47,442 nucleotides of DNA. Origin: JANRKG01 sp033763635 (GTDB lineage Bacteria; Cyanobacteriota; Cyanobacteriia; GCF-001939115). The stretch spans positions 1 to 47,442 of the forward strand of contig JANRKG010000480.1 in assembly GCA_033763635.1 (NCBI GenBank), given 5' to 3'. This document shows, in pieces, positions 9,866 to 17,408 of this stretch (the first letter of the stretch is position 1; each line of letters begins with the position of its first letter). The notes under the pieces are model-generated. The model did no database searches, was not told where the DNA came from, and saw only the letters and a program-made list of their open reading frames with translations. Made by a program: the position numbers and the translations under genes.

Positions 9866-10991
9866 CTAATCCCCATTCGCCTCAACCACCTGATTCTCCT
9901 GGCGTAAATAAGCCTGGATAAATCCATCCAGATCCCCATTCATCACATCGGCAATGGCTGTTGTTTCGATACCCGTTCGGAGATCTTTGACGAGTTGATA
10001 AGGGTGAAACACGTAGTTACGGATCTGGTTTCCCCAGGCAGCTTCTACCATGTCGCCCCGAATGTCAGCAATTTCTTTGGCTCGTTGTTCCTGGGCAATC
10101 ACTAACAACTTCGCCTTTAAGCGGGCCAGGGCTTTCTCCTTGTTTTGAAGTTGCGATCGCTCCTCCGTACACCGCACCATGATGCCCGTTGGCAGGTGCT
10201 TTACGATAACCGCTGTTTCCACCTTGTTGACGTTCTGCCCACCTTTTCCACCCGATCGCGTCGTAGTGATTTCCAGATCTTTGTCAGGAAGCTCCAACTG
10301 AATAGATTGGTCCAGGATTGGCATGATTTCCACTCCGGCGAAGCTGGTCTGTCGCTTGCCATTTGCGTTAAAAGGGGAAATTCGGACCAGACGATGGGTA
10401 CCCTTCTCTGCTTTTAAGTAACCGTAAGCATAGCGCCCATCAATTTCAAGCGTCGCTGACTTGACACCCGCTTCATCCCCTTCAGATATTTCCGTGAGGT
10501 GAACTTTGTATTTGTGATCCTCGCCCCATCGGGTGTACATCCGGAGTAGCATCTCTGCCCAATCCTGAGCATCCGTTCCCCCGGCCCCGGCATTGATCGT
10601 TAGCACAGCTCCAGACTTATCGTATGGACCAGATAATAATTGTTGTAGCTCCCACTGATCGAGAGCCTGTCCAAGTTGGGTAAGGTTAGTGTGGGCCTCC
10701 TGGAGCAGTGTCTCATCGACTTCTAACTCCAAAAGTTCCAGGATGGCCCTCACATCTTCGACGTTACTCTGCCAGCGATCGAACTGTTCAAGGTGGGACT
10801 TCAGTTCGTTCAACTCCTGGAGGGTGTGCTGGGCCGTGTCCTGATCGTTCCAGAATTCAGGTTGGGCTGCAATTTGCTCCAGGTCATGAATTTTTGCTTT
10901 TAAGGCAGGAAGGTCAAAGATAGTCCTGGGTTTTACCCAGGCGATCGGACAACACTTCAACTTCCCGCTTAATATCAAGCGCTTCTAACAT
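9866..10991 (-). CDS. prfB: Peptide chain release factor 2, with programmed +1 frameshift
   Basis: RF2 releases peptides at UGA and UAA. The gene is in two frames. The ATG at 10991 opens a 25-codon leader (MLEALDIKREVEVLSDRLG..) ending CTT TGA at 10919-10914. Slipping +1 after CTT leads into GAC and the main frame, which runs to the stop at 9866-9868, giving 374 residues. The main part holds the GGQ motif (SGGKGGQNVNK), needed for hydrolysis, and the RF2-specific tripeptide SPF (LVRISPFNANG). An uninterrupted frame from 10978 exists but its N-terminus is artefactual. It is the only gene between the heptamer tract and a perfect inverted repeat at 11024. Confidence 0.95.
10911..10928 (-). promoter_or_regulatory. 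prfB autoregulatory frameshift site (CTT TGA C)
   Basis: On the minus strand the bases read AGGACTATCTTTGACCT. The slippery codon CTT is followed by the in-frame UGA and a C, the poor-termination context known from prfB. AGGA, three bases before CTT, can act as the stimulating Shine-Dalgarno-like element. Low RF2 lets ribosomes slip +1 and make RF2, giving autogenous control. Confidence 0.93.
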
Positions 10992-11023
10992 AAACAGCAA
11001 TCTCAAAATTGTGGCTTTAAAGA

Positions 11024-11058
11024 TTCTAACGATAGAATCAGCGATTCTATCGTTAGAA
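11024..11058. repeat. Perfect 16-bp inverted repeat with 3-base loop
   Basis: The arms TTCTAACGATAGAATC (11024-11039) and their exact complement (11043-11058) flank AGC. It lies after the Bax-inhibitor gene and 33 bp ahead of the prfB leader, both on the minus strand. There is only a weak T-rich tail (ATCTTT) on the minus strand, so it could be a terminator, a processing hairpin or a dispersed palindrome. Confidence 0.8.
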
Positions 11059-11136
11059 AAGGTACAGAGAAAATCTGAATGCCAGTATTAACTCTGTTGA
11101 GACATTTCAGTAGAACGTCCCGAATCAACCTCGATC

Positions 11137-11865
11137 CTAATCCCGACCATTAATCGCGATCAGTAAGCGGAGCAGGAAGACAAACAGATTTACGTAGGTC
11201 AGGTACATGGACAGGGCGGCAGGCAAATACTGATCATCCCGATAGGTACGAGGCAGGACGAAGAAGTCAACGACTGCGGCCCCAATAAACAGGAATACCC
11301 CAATGCCGGAGATGGCAATTTCCAGGAAGCCCGGAGTTTGTCCGCCAAAGAGAGCAAACACAAACTGACAGAGAATGACAACCAGGAATGCCATGAGGCC
11401 CAGTTGTACGGTACGGGCCAGGGCCATCCCATCCTGCTCGGAAAGATTGGAGCCAATTTGCCGTGCGGCAATAAAAGTAATGCCACACCCCAGAGCCGCA
11501 AATCCAATACCGGAAATACCAACCCCCTGAGTCCTCAAAGCCAGAAATACTAACCCACTCAGGGTATAGCCCGAAATCAAGCTGTAGGTTGCCAGAAGGG
11601 GAAGGGCAACTCCCTTATTGCCCTGTTCCGCAACTCGACTCGCGACAAAAAACAAAACGAGTTGCAATATAAATGCCCCAATCAAAGTTGGGAAAAATAA
11701 GCCTGGGTTGGTACGAATCACCCCGATCCCACCGTAGGTCCCTAAGGCCGTCAGGATCAGGCCACCCCCAACAAAGGGTAGGGCATTCGCAATCACATTT
11801 GGCCCGATTAGAGCCTGGTGCTTGGCATCCTGAATGGCAGTCCGAAAATTACTGGTGTTGCTCAT
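11137..11865 (-). CDS. Bax inhibitor-1 family membrane protein (YccA/TMBIM-like)
   Basis: A 242-residue, very hydrophobic protein with about seven membrane helices: for example ANALPFVGGGLILTALGTYG, LFFPTLIGAFILQLVLFFVA, GYTLSGLVFLAL and FLVVILCQFVFALF. The C-terminal LSMYLTYVNLFVFLLRLL is the signature end of the family, with conserved Asp (AAVVDFFVL) in a late helix. Relatives act as pH-gated Ca2+ leak channels or modulate membrane proteases; the role in cyanobacteria is not established. ATG start at 11865, no signal peptide needed. Divergent from sigF, with 252 bp between. Confidence 0.85.
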   Translation of the reverse strand: MSNTSNFRTAIQDAKHQALIGPNVIANALPFVGGGLILTALGTYGGIGVIRTNPGLFFPTLIGAFILQLVLFFVASRVAEQGNKGVALPLLATYSLISGYTLSGLVFLALRTQGVGISGIGFAALGCGITFIAARQIGSNLSEQDGMALARTVQLGLMAFLVVILCQFVFALFGGQTPGFLEIAISGIGVFLFIGAAVVDFFVLPRTYRDDQYLPAALSMYLTYVNLFVFLLRLLIAINGRD

Positions 11866-12117
11866 AAAAGTCCTCTCAATCTATCTCCCAATCTATACAG
11901 AGACTCTATAAAGATCAGAGATTAACAATCGTTGAATTCATTGTGGCTTAATCTGGGCAATGTTGGGTGGGGGTTCCCTACATGATTCCCCTTCCCCCGT
12001 TCTCGGTGTTTACACGAGTTTCCCAAAGGGAGGGTTCCGAGAATCCCGTAAAACAACGATCCCCCGCCAAGGGTTTTCTACGGAGAATGGGTTCAACTCT
12101 GATAAAGGTGTCCCACG

Positions 12118-12891
12118 ATGTTGGCTTCTCCCTCTTCCCTCCAATCCTCTGGCATGGAACTGCTGATCGCCTACCACCGCAATCCCTCGGTTCCCCTCCG
12201 CAACAAACTCGTGCGAATGAACGCGGGGTTAGTCCGCAAGTTGGCCCACCGCATCAGCCATCAGTGCTCTGAACCCTACGAAGACCTCGAACAAATCGGC
12301 TACCTCGGTCTCATCCGCGCGATCGAGCGCTTCAATCCCGAACAGGGCTGTGCATTCAGTTCGTTTGCAGTGCCTTACATTCGCGGCGAAATGCTCCACT
12401 TTTTGCGCGATCGGGGTTCGGCCGTGAAGATTCCCCGTCGCTGGCAGGATTTGCAGAAGGAAGGGCAACGGGTGCGGGAAGAATGGGCACAGGAGCATGG
12501 ACGGCAAGCCACGGATGGAGAAGTGGCAGAGCAGTTGGGTATCAGTGTTCAGGAATGGCGGCAGGTGAAGCTGGCGACCAAGAATCGGGCGTTGCTGAGT
12601 TTGGATGCAACGGTTTCGCAGCAGGCAGATTCGACGGTGACGCTGGGTGACTTGCTACCGGACGGTCATTATCAGACGATGCAAGGACTAGAAGAAGACC
12701 GTCAGCAGTTGCAACGGGCAATGGCGCAGTTGGAAGAGAAGACCAGGGCAGCGATCGAGTATGTGTTTTTCAACGAGATGTCGCGCAAGGAAGTTGCAGA
12801 GCGGATTGGGGTAAGTCCGATGACGGTGACGCGGCGGATTCAGCGAGGGTTAGAGCAGATGATGGATTACCTGCAACCTCAAGCGTCTTAA
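12118..12891 (+). CDS. sigF: RNA polymerase sigma factor SigF (group 3)
   Basis: A 257-residue alternative sigma factor. Region 2 is clear (YEDLEQIGYLGLIRAIERF, FSSFAVPYIRGEMLHFLRDR), region 3 follows (QDLQKEGQRVREEW to about residue 165), and region 4 carries the helix-turn-helix KEVAERIGVSPMTVTRRIQR (223-242). The very conserved RNKLVRMNAGLVRKLAHRISHQ segment marks the cyanobacterial SigF type, which in Synechocystis directs pilus and motility genes. That would fit the photosensory cluster further on, but the link is inference. A strong intrinsic terminator follows. Confidence 0.9.
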   Translation: MLASPSSLQSSGMELLIAYHRNPSVPLRNKLVRMNAGLVRKLAHRISHQCSEPYEDLEQIGYLGLIRAIERFNPEQGCAFSSFAVPYIRGEMLHFLRDRGSAVKIPRRWQDLQKEGQRVREEWAQEHGRQATDGEVAEQLGISVQEWRQVKLATKNRALLSLDATVSQQADSTVTLGDLLPDGHYQTMQGLEEDRQQLQRAMAQLEEKTRAAIEYVFFNEMSRKEVAERIGVSPMTVTRRIQRGLEQMMDYLQPQAS

Positions 12892-12920
12892 GTTTTCCAT
12901 GTAACGATCTCCGTGGGTTT

Positions 12921-12955
12921 ACACCGGGTTGGCAGTTCCAATCCGGTGTTTTTTT
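12921..12955 (+). terminator. Intrinsic terminator of sigF
   Basis: A 12-bp stem (ACACCGGGTTGG with CCAATCCGGTGT, one G-T pair) and a 5-base loop are followed by seven T. It begins 30 bp after the sigF stop. Confidence 0.92.
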
Positions 12956-12971
12956 GTGGAAGGCAAAATGC

Positions 12972-12997
12972 AAAAAAAAGGGCGGAATGTTCCGCCC
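12972..12997 (-). terminator. Intrinsic terminator for the minus-strand gene at 13043
   Basis: GGGCGGA and TCCGCCC (12980-12997) form a perfect stem around ATGT. On the minus strand it is followed by eight T. It sits 46 bp beyond the stop of the 107-residue gene and supports that gene being expressed. Confidence 0.88.
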
Positions 12998-13042
12998 CTC
13001 TTCCAAACCCACCTTAAATTAGAGAACAAGTCAGACAAACTT

Positions 13043-13366
13043 TTACCACTCTGCAATCTGCCGTGTGAAGCCGTGGGGTAGACGCGAGGGAATACAGACA
13101 GAATCTAACAATTTGGAAACTTCATTGGATGTAAGATTTCCGGCTCGATGGATTGCACAGAGTGGCTTAATTAAAGACAACCGAACAAGTCGAGTATCGA
13201 CATCCAACATCCCTGCTTCTAATGCCTGATCTGGCGTTAAAAAGAATTGACAGCCTGTATGGAGAGGAAAGGGCTGGTCAGCTTCTTGAGACCAAATTTG
13301 ATAAGTCCAACTCTGGCCTTCAACAACTGCCCGGATCAATCGACCGTGGTAATGAATTTGAATCAT
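13043..13366 (-). CDS. Hypothetical protein, 107 residues
   Basis: The ATG at 13366 opens a small soluble protein with an N-terminal beta-rich part (MIQIHYHGRLIRAVVEGQSW) and a helical C-terminal half. I recognise no family. The case for a real gene is the reading frame plus a good intrinsic terminator just downstream on the same strand. A competing plus-strand frame (13222-13470) has no ribosome site and no terminator. No signal peptide or membrane segment. The 280 bp upstream to 13650 hold no gene I can support. Confidence 0.6.
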   Translation of the reverse strand: MIQIHYHGRLIRAVVEGQSWTYQIWSQEADQPFPLHTGCQFFLTPDQALEAGMLDVDTRLVRLSLIKPLCAIHRAGNLTSNEVSKLLDSVCIPSRLPHGFTRQIAEW

Positions 13367-13692
13367 CGCTCAAGGGTGTGGTGCAACTGAATTTATTAAA
13401 GTTTGAAAGCTCTCTGAGTAGTAGGGAGGTTTCAACGAAATTGCAGTTGGATTTCCCAAAAGTTCCGTGAACTCTCTTGGCAGTTACACTCTTGCGATTC
13501 TCCTGGATATTTGATATGCGATTTCCGTAGCGGTCTCATACAATCGCGGTAACGCGAAATGGGTTAAGGGAACAAGTATCTTGCGAAACTTTACAGCCCC
13601 TTTATCCGTGTGTCCCATTTTCAGTAAGTTAAGATGAAGCTGTCTTCTCTTTGCCTCATCCGGATCGCTTCTTTCTTTTAGGAGAGACTACC

Positions 13693-13962
13693 GTGAATAA
13701 TTATTTAATTGTACGACACGGCTTAAATTCAGCAAATCAACCGGAATGTTCCCGCAAACCCATTGGGATTACACGGGCCACTGATTTAGATGATGCAGTT
13801 CGAGCAGCCCTCGATTGTGGTGTGAGTTGCTACACCAGCCAAACCCTTGAGGCAATTCCTCTGGAACAGGCAGAAAGTCGAGACCTCCGGGAAGTGATGG
13901 GGATTTGGTTGATTCCCTCTCGCTCGGTTCATCCTTCTACAAAATCGACTTCTTCCCATTAG
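13693..13962 (+). CDS. Hypothetical protein, 89 residues, GTG start
   Basis: The start is the GTG at 13693: AGGAGAG sits 6-7 bases upstream at 13680-13686 and nothing comparable precedes the earlier in-frame ATG at 13651. The protein begins MNNYLIVRHGLNSANQ, has a central helix (DLDDAVRAALDCG) and ends in a Ser/Thr-rich tail. Family not recognised; the VRHG run is not enough to call a histidine phosphatase, as the rest of that fold is absent. A decayed acetyltransferase follows on the same strand. Confidence 0.6.
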   Translation: MNNYLIVRHGLNSANQPECSRKPIGITRATDLDDAVRAALDCGVSCYTSQTLEAIPLEQAESRDLREVMGIWLIPSRSVHPSTKSTSSH

Positions 13963-14014
13963 TAAATGACTTAGCAAACTTGCTCTATCGAGAGAGTTTT
14001 TAGAAATTAAAAAC

Positions 14015-14360
14015 TTGCCTGTGCGCGATATTCTTGTTCGTCCGGCAACTTCCGCCGATGTTCCCCAGGTTTTACCGATGGTGGCCCAAATTTGCACCTT
14101 ACACGAGGAGTGGGATAGGGCCAAATTGAATTTCTGCCCAACCCAGCCCAGCGCTATCAACGGTGGCTGACGAATGAGGCAACCCACGATCGCAGCGTTT
14201 TCCTGGTTGCTGAAGAAAATTAGCCATCCGTCGTTTTCAACAATTGGGCGTTCAGCAAATTCGTCTGAATACCGCAGTAGCGAATGAAAAAGCCCGTCAA
14301 TTGTTTGTTGAATGTGGTTTCCGGGTCAGTACGATCGAAATGTTACTGGAGCTTTCCTAG
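14015..14360 (+). pseudogene. Decayed GNAT N-acetyltransferase
   Basis: Pieces of one GNAT protein lie in three successive frames. Frame one (from TTG 14015 or GTG 14021) reads DILVRPATSADVPQVLPMVA and on to LHEEWDRAK, a typical GNAT N-terminus. Near 14125 the sense shifts to frame two, reading FLPNPAQRYQRWLTNEA to VFLVAEEN and a TAG at 14221-14223. The last part resumes in a third frame from about 14220 (GVQQIRLNTAVANEKARQLF, VECGF) and ends at TAG 14358-14360. The segment between, which should hold the acetyl-CoA-binding motif A, is missing. So there is at least one frameshift plus one internal deletion. It ends overlapping the stop of the next minus-strand gene. Confidence 0.85.
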
Positions 14361-14749
14361 TCCGGCTCCCCCATCCCTTCCGGATGATCGTGCTGGCGTT
14401 GACTTTCAATTTGGCTTAACCATTGACGGGCCGTTCGAAAGCGGTCTACATGCTCTGGCGCAATTTCCATCTGATAAGAAACCATCTCGCCTGATCGGGT
14501 TGGGTTGGCTTCTGCGTAGAGAATGGCACCCGGAGCCGTTCCCGATCGGACCTGAATCACTAACGCATCGTCTTGAGCCGTAATCGAGTAATACTGCCCT
14601 TCGTAGGAGTAGACTTGTACTCCCAGGCTGGGGATGGACAAAGCAGCCAGCCAATCCAGGGCAGTATCACCGACAAAAGCGATTTCTGGATTCACGGGAT
14701 TACCGCTAGCATCCACCCAGTGACGTGGATGGGGTATTGATTGGAGCAT
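14357..14749 (-). CDS. Hypothetical protein, 130 residues
   Basis: The ATG at 14749 gives MLQSIPHPRHWVDASGNPVN, then a mixed alpha/beta region (GVQVYSYEGQYYSITAQDD; ALVIQVRSGTAPGAILYAEA) and a His/Asp-rich acidic tail. No signal peptide, no membrane segment, no catalytic motif. I recognise no domain name. It converges on the GNAT remnant, sharing 4 bp at the stops. Base composition and codon use look like the neighbours. Confidence 0.6.
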   Translation of the reverse strand: MLQSIPHPRHWVDASGNPVNPEIAFVGDTALDWLAALSIPSLGVQVYSYEGQYYSITAQDDALVIQVRSGTAPGAILYAEANPTRSGEMVSYQMEIAPEHVDRFRTARQWLSQIESQRQHDHPEGMGEPD

Positions 14750-15165
14750 GATGCGTACAGATTTACTACTTTAATTGTCTTCTATGTTAGCGATCGGTCA
14801 AGCTTTTTGTGTCAGTAATGAGCAGTGACTCAGGGCAATCCTTTAGAAATTAATGACTGATTAATATTGATTCAATTAATAACTTATTAACGCTAACTTA
14901 AACATCGGCTGATAGCCTGATCAGTGGTCTTACTAGTAATAACAACTGAAGCTGTAGATTTTCCTGAATCTCCTAATTGTTCGCCAGCAGAGAATATCAA
15001 CCTGAAGCAAGACATCTAAACGGTCGCATTTTAAGGCGATTATTCTTAGTGTTTTTTGATACAGCAAATTCTTCTCGCCTACTCAGTAGTGTGGGGCTTT
15101 TTTCCTGCCGATTTTTTGATTTGTAACCCTGAATTGTTTCATGTTCTGAGAGGAGAGTTCCACGC
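14750..15165. other. Gene-free leader of the PhoX-like gene
   Basis: No convincing gene is present. The AT-rich part at 14840-14910 contains the candidate Pho box listed separately; the rest, to the AGGAGAG ribosome site at about 15149-15155, carries nothing I can name. The long leader suggests the PhoX-like gene has its own regulated promoter. Confidence 0.5.
14875..14905 (+). promoter_or_regulatory. Candidate Pho box (three 8-bp repeats, 11-bp period)
   Basis: TTAA occurs at 14876-14879, 14887-14890 and 14898-14901, exactly 11 bp apart. The units read ATTAATAA, ATTAACGC and CTTAAACA with 3-bp spacers. The known cyanobacterial SphR/PhoB site is PyTTAAPyPy(T/A) in 8-bp repeats spaced by 3 bp, so spacing fits exactly and the bases fit partly. 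It is 260 bp ahead of the PhoX-like gene. Confidence 0.6.
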
Positions 15166-16695
15166 ATGTCATTTTCGCGACGTAAATTCTTGACCCTAGC
15201 GGGAGCCAGTGCAGCTGGCGTGACGATGGTTTCCCCCCTGGAAGCCTTCTATGCAAGAGTTGCTCAGGGGCAGGGTGCTCGGAGTATTGGTTTTGGTGCA
15301 TTGGAACCAAAACTTCCTGTCAATGCGGCTGAGTTAACTAACACAGTTGTAGGAGACTTAAGTCAAGAAGCGATTCTTGCCCTTCCTCCAGGGTTCAACT
15401 ATCGGGTTCTTTCCATGACCGGAAGGCCCATGAGTGATGGAACTTTTGTACCCGCAGGCCATGATGGAATGGCTGCTTTTTCTGGCCCTGGCAATACGAC
15501 CATCCTGGTGCGAAACCATGAGTTGAGCGGCGCATTACCTCCCACCTATAACTTTCCTGTGGTGGGTAGCCCTGCCTATTCCCAAGGAGCACCAGGCGGT
15601 ACAACAACGTTGGTAGTAGGTCCCAATCGAGAAGTTCAAAAGGACTTTGTTTCTCTGTCAGGAACTCGGACCAACTGCGCGGGTGGCCCAACTCCCTGGG
15701 GTAGCTGGATCACCTGTGAAGAGACTTTTTCAACCACGACCAGCAATGGTGTGAGTGTTCGTCATGGCTACAACTTCGAAGTGGTTGCAGATGCAAATTC
15801 TGGCATTGTGACTCCTGTTCCTATCAAGGGAATGGGACGGTTCAGCCATGAAGCGATTGCGGTCGATCCGAAAACAGGCTACCTGTACGAAACAGAAGAT
15901 CGAGGTGACAGTTGCTTCTACCGATTTGTTCCAAACTCTAAGATTACAGCTCCCGGTCAATTGGCTACCGTGGGTGGTACTCTCTTTGCCTTAAAAATTA
16001 AAAACGGTCCCCAGAACACGACCAATAACCTGACTCAGGGTGGAGTTCCGGGTGCGATCAAAGTAGGGCAAACTTTCAATGTTGAGTGGGTTCAAATTGA
16101 CAATGCTGATCCCAACTCTGAAAGCTCGTCAACTCCGATTACGTCTGCAAATATTGCCAGTGGTTTGATCAGTGTTCGGAGACAGGCTCAATCTAAGGGA
16201 GCAGCAATCTTCTTCCGAGGTGAAGGAGCCTGGTATGGGAATGGCCTCATTTACTTTGTTGCAACTCAGTCTGGCCCCTCTGCGAATGCAAATTTGCCCG
16301 CGCCTCCCGGCAATGGTCGTGGAAACGGTCAAGTATGGGCTTATAACCCTGCCAAGGAAACCCTAACCCTGGTGGTGGAAGCTGATTCCACGGGCGAGTT
16401 GTTGGATGAACCCGATAACGTTACGGTTACACCGTTCGGGGATCTCTTCCTCTGTGAAGACAGCAGTGATGACTTCCAATACATCGTTGGAGTCAACGAG
16501 AAGGGAGAACTGTACCAGTTCGCTAAGAATGTTTTGTTCTCTCAAGTGACAGACGATCCCGCAAAAACCAACTTCATTGGCAACGAATTTGCAGGAGCTT
16601 GCTTCTCACCCGACGGTAAAACCTTCTTCGTGAACATCCAAACCCCTGGTATTACCTTTGCCATTTGGGGTCCCTGGACTCGTAAAAGAGCCTAA
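15166..16695 (+). CDS. PhoX/DUF839 family protein, Tat-exported (putative alkaline phosphatase)
   Basis: A 509-residue protein with a twin-arginine signal (MSFSRRKFLTLAGASAAGVT), so it is exported folded. The DUF839 region is evident: GMAAFSGPGNTTILVRNHE, GGTTTLVV, then NCAGGPTPWGSWITCEETF, GRFSHEAIAVDP, GYLYETEDRGDSCFYRF and DEPDNVTVTPFGDLFLCEDS near the C-terminus, where acidic residues may bind Ca2+ as in PhoX. PhoX enzymes release phosphate from organic esters at the cell surface. The candidate Pho box upstream supports phosphate-starvation control. Other DUF839 proteins have no proven phosphatase activity, so the enzymatic call is moderate. ATG with AGGAGAG upstream; hairpin downstream. 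Confidence 0.8.
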   Translation: MSFSRRKFLTLAGASAAGVTMVSPLEAFYARVAQGQGARSIGFGALEPKLPVNAAELTNTVVGDLSQEAILALPPGFNYRVLSMTGRPMSDGTFVPAGHDGMAAFSGPGNTTILVRNHELSGALPPTYNFPVVGSPAYSQGAPGGTTTLVVGPNREVQKDFVSLSGTRTNCAGGPTPWGSWITCEETFSTTTSNGVSVRHGYNFEVVADANSGIVTPVPIKGMGRFSHEAIAVDPKTGYLYETEDRGDSCFYRFVPNSKITAPGQLATVGGTLFALKIKNGPQNTTNNLTQGGVPGAIKVGQTFNVEWVQIDNADPNSESSSTPITSANIASGLISVRRQAQSKGAAIFFRGEGAWYGNGLIYFVATQSGPSANANLPAPPGNGRGNGQVWAYNPAKETLTLVVEADSTGELLDEPDNVTVTPFGDLFLCEDSSDDFQYIVGVNEKGELYQFAKNVLFSQVTDDPAKTNFIGNEFAGACFSPDGKTFFVNIQTPGITFAIWGPWTRKRA

Positions 16696-16728
16696 TCCTC
16701 TATTGCATCTTGTTTAGATGCTAATTTT

Positions 16729-16757
16729 GGGGCCGCTTCAAATTATGAAGTGGCCCC
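16729..16757 (+). terminator. Hairpin after the PhoX-like gene
   Basis: GGGGCCGCTTCA pairs with TGAAGTGGCCCC (12 bp, one G-T) around AATTA, beginning 34 bp after the stop. The tail ATTCTAATCT is only weakly T-rich, so termination may be partial. Confidence 0.7.
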
Positions 16758-16800
16758 ATTCTAATCTCACTCAATGAGCATTCAAAAATGGAGAGTCAAA

Positions 16801-17271
16801 ATGCTGAGAGTGTTCGATCGCATCTTTAAACCAGAAGTCAGCAAACCAGAAGTCAGCGGGCTGGCTCTCGTATTTCTTAGCCTACTTGCCTATCAACCCT
16901 CTGCTGTGGCTCAACCCATTCAACCGGGAATAGGCTTTGATGACGCTATCTGTTACATGCAGATAGGAAATCGGGTCATTGACCTCAGCCAAATCTGCGG
17001 TAAGACAATTTCCCTTTCAGAAACGGATCAGAGCTTTCTTCAGAATTACCAGACCCTCCTGAGCCGTCGAACTCGAAAAATGCCCTCAACACAAACAGTT
17101 CTGTCCCTGGCACAGAACGATCCTAAAGCTATTATTCAACGTGCCCAGGCAGCCTGTGCCGCGATGAGAGAAGGGGCATCGAACCTGGCATTTGCCACGG
17201 CAGATCGTCCTGATGCCGATGTTGTAAACAAACTGGCCTTAAATTACTACTGCCCTGAACTCGATGACTAA
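16801..17271 (+). CDS. Secreted hypothetical protein
   Basis: The ATG at 16801 is preferred over 16774 because GGAGAG lies at the right distance ahead of it. The 156-residue product starts MLRVFDRIF, then repeats KPEVS twice, then a hydrophobic run and PSAVAQ, a good signal-peptidase site. The mature part has four Cys (DDAICYMQ, LSQICGK, AQAACAA, YYCPEL), suggesting disulfide bonds outside the cytoplasm. Family not recognised. The KPEVS duplication comes from a perfect 15-bp tandem repeat in the DNA at 16829-16858. Confidence 0.65.
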   Translation: MLRVFDRIFKPEVSKPEVSGLALVFLSLLAYQPSAVAQPIQPGIGFDDAICYMQIGNRVIDLSQICGKTISLSETDQSFLQNYQTLLSRRTRKMPSTQTVLSLAQNDPKAIIQRAQAACAAMREGASNLAFATADRPDADVVNKLALNYYCPELDD

Positions 17272-17408
17272 TCAAAAAGCTGATGAGGCACAGGATGACT
17301 GTCTCCTCTGAAAATGACATACTGGTTACAGGAAAGTGGGTTAGATGTCTGCGACTTAAGACGTTCTAACCGTTCCTCTAACCGTTCAGTCTGGAAGGGA
17401 AAAGGAGC

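Noticed and set aside
11967..12272. 101-codon frame overlapping the start of sigF
   Set aside because: It has low-complexity Pro/Ser/Arg content, no ribosome site, and overlaps conserved sigF sequence.
13222..13470. Plus-strand frame of 82 codons
   Set aside because: It lies antisense to the 107-residue gene, which has its own terminator; no ribosome site for this frame.
13693..13962. Histidine phosphatase, because of the VRHG run
   Set aside because: The protein is only 89 residues and lacks the other catalytic His and Arg of that fold.
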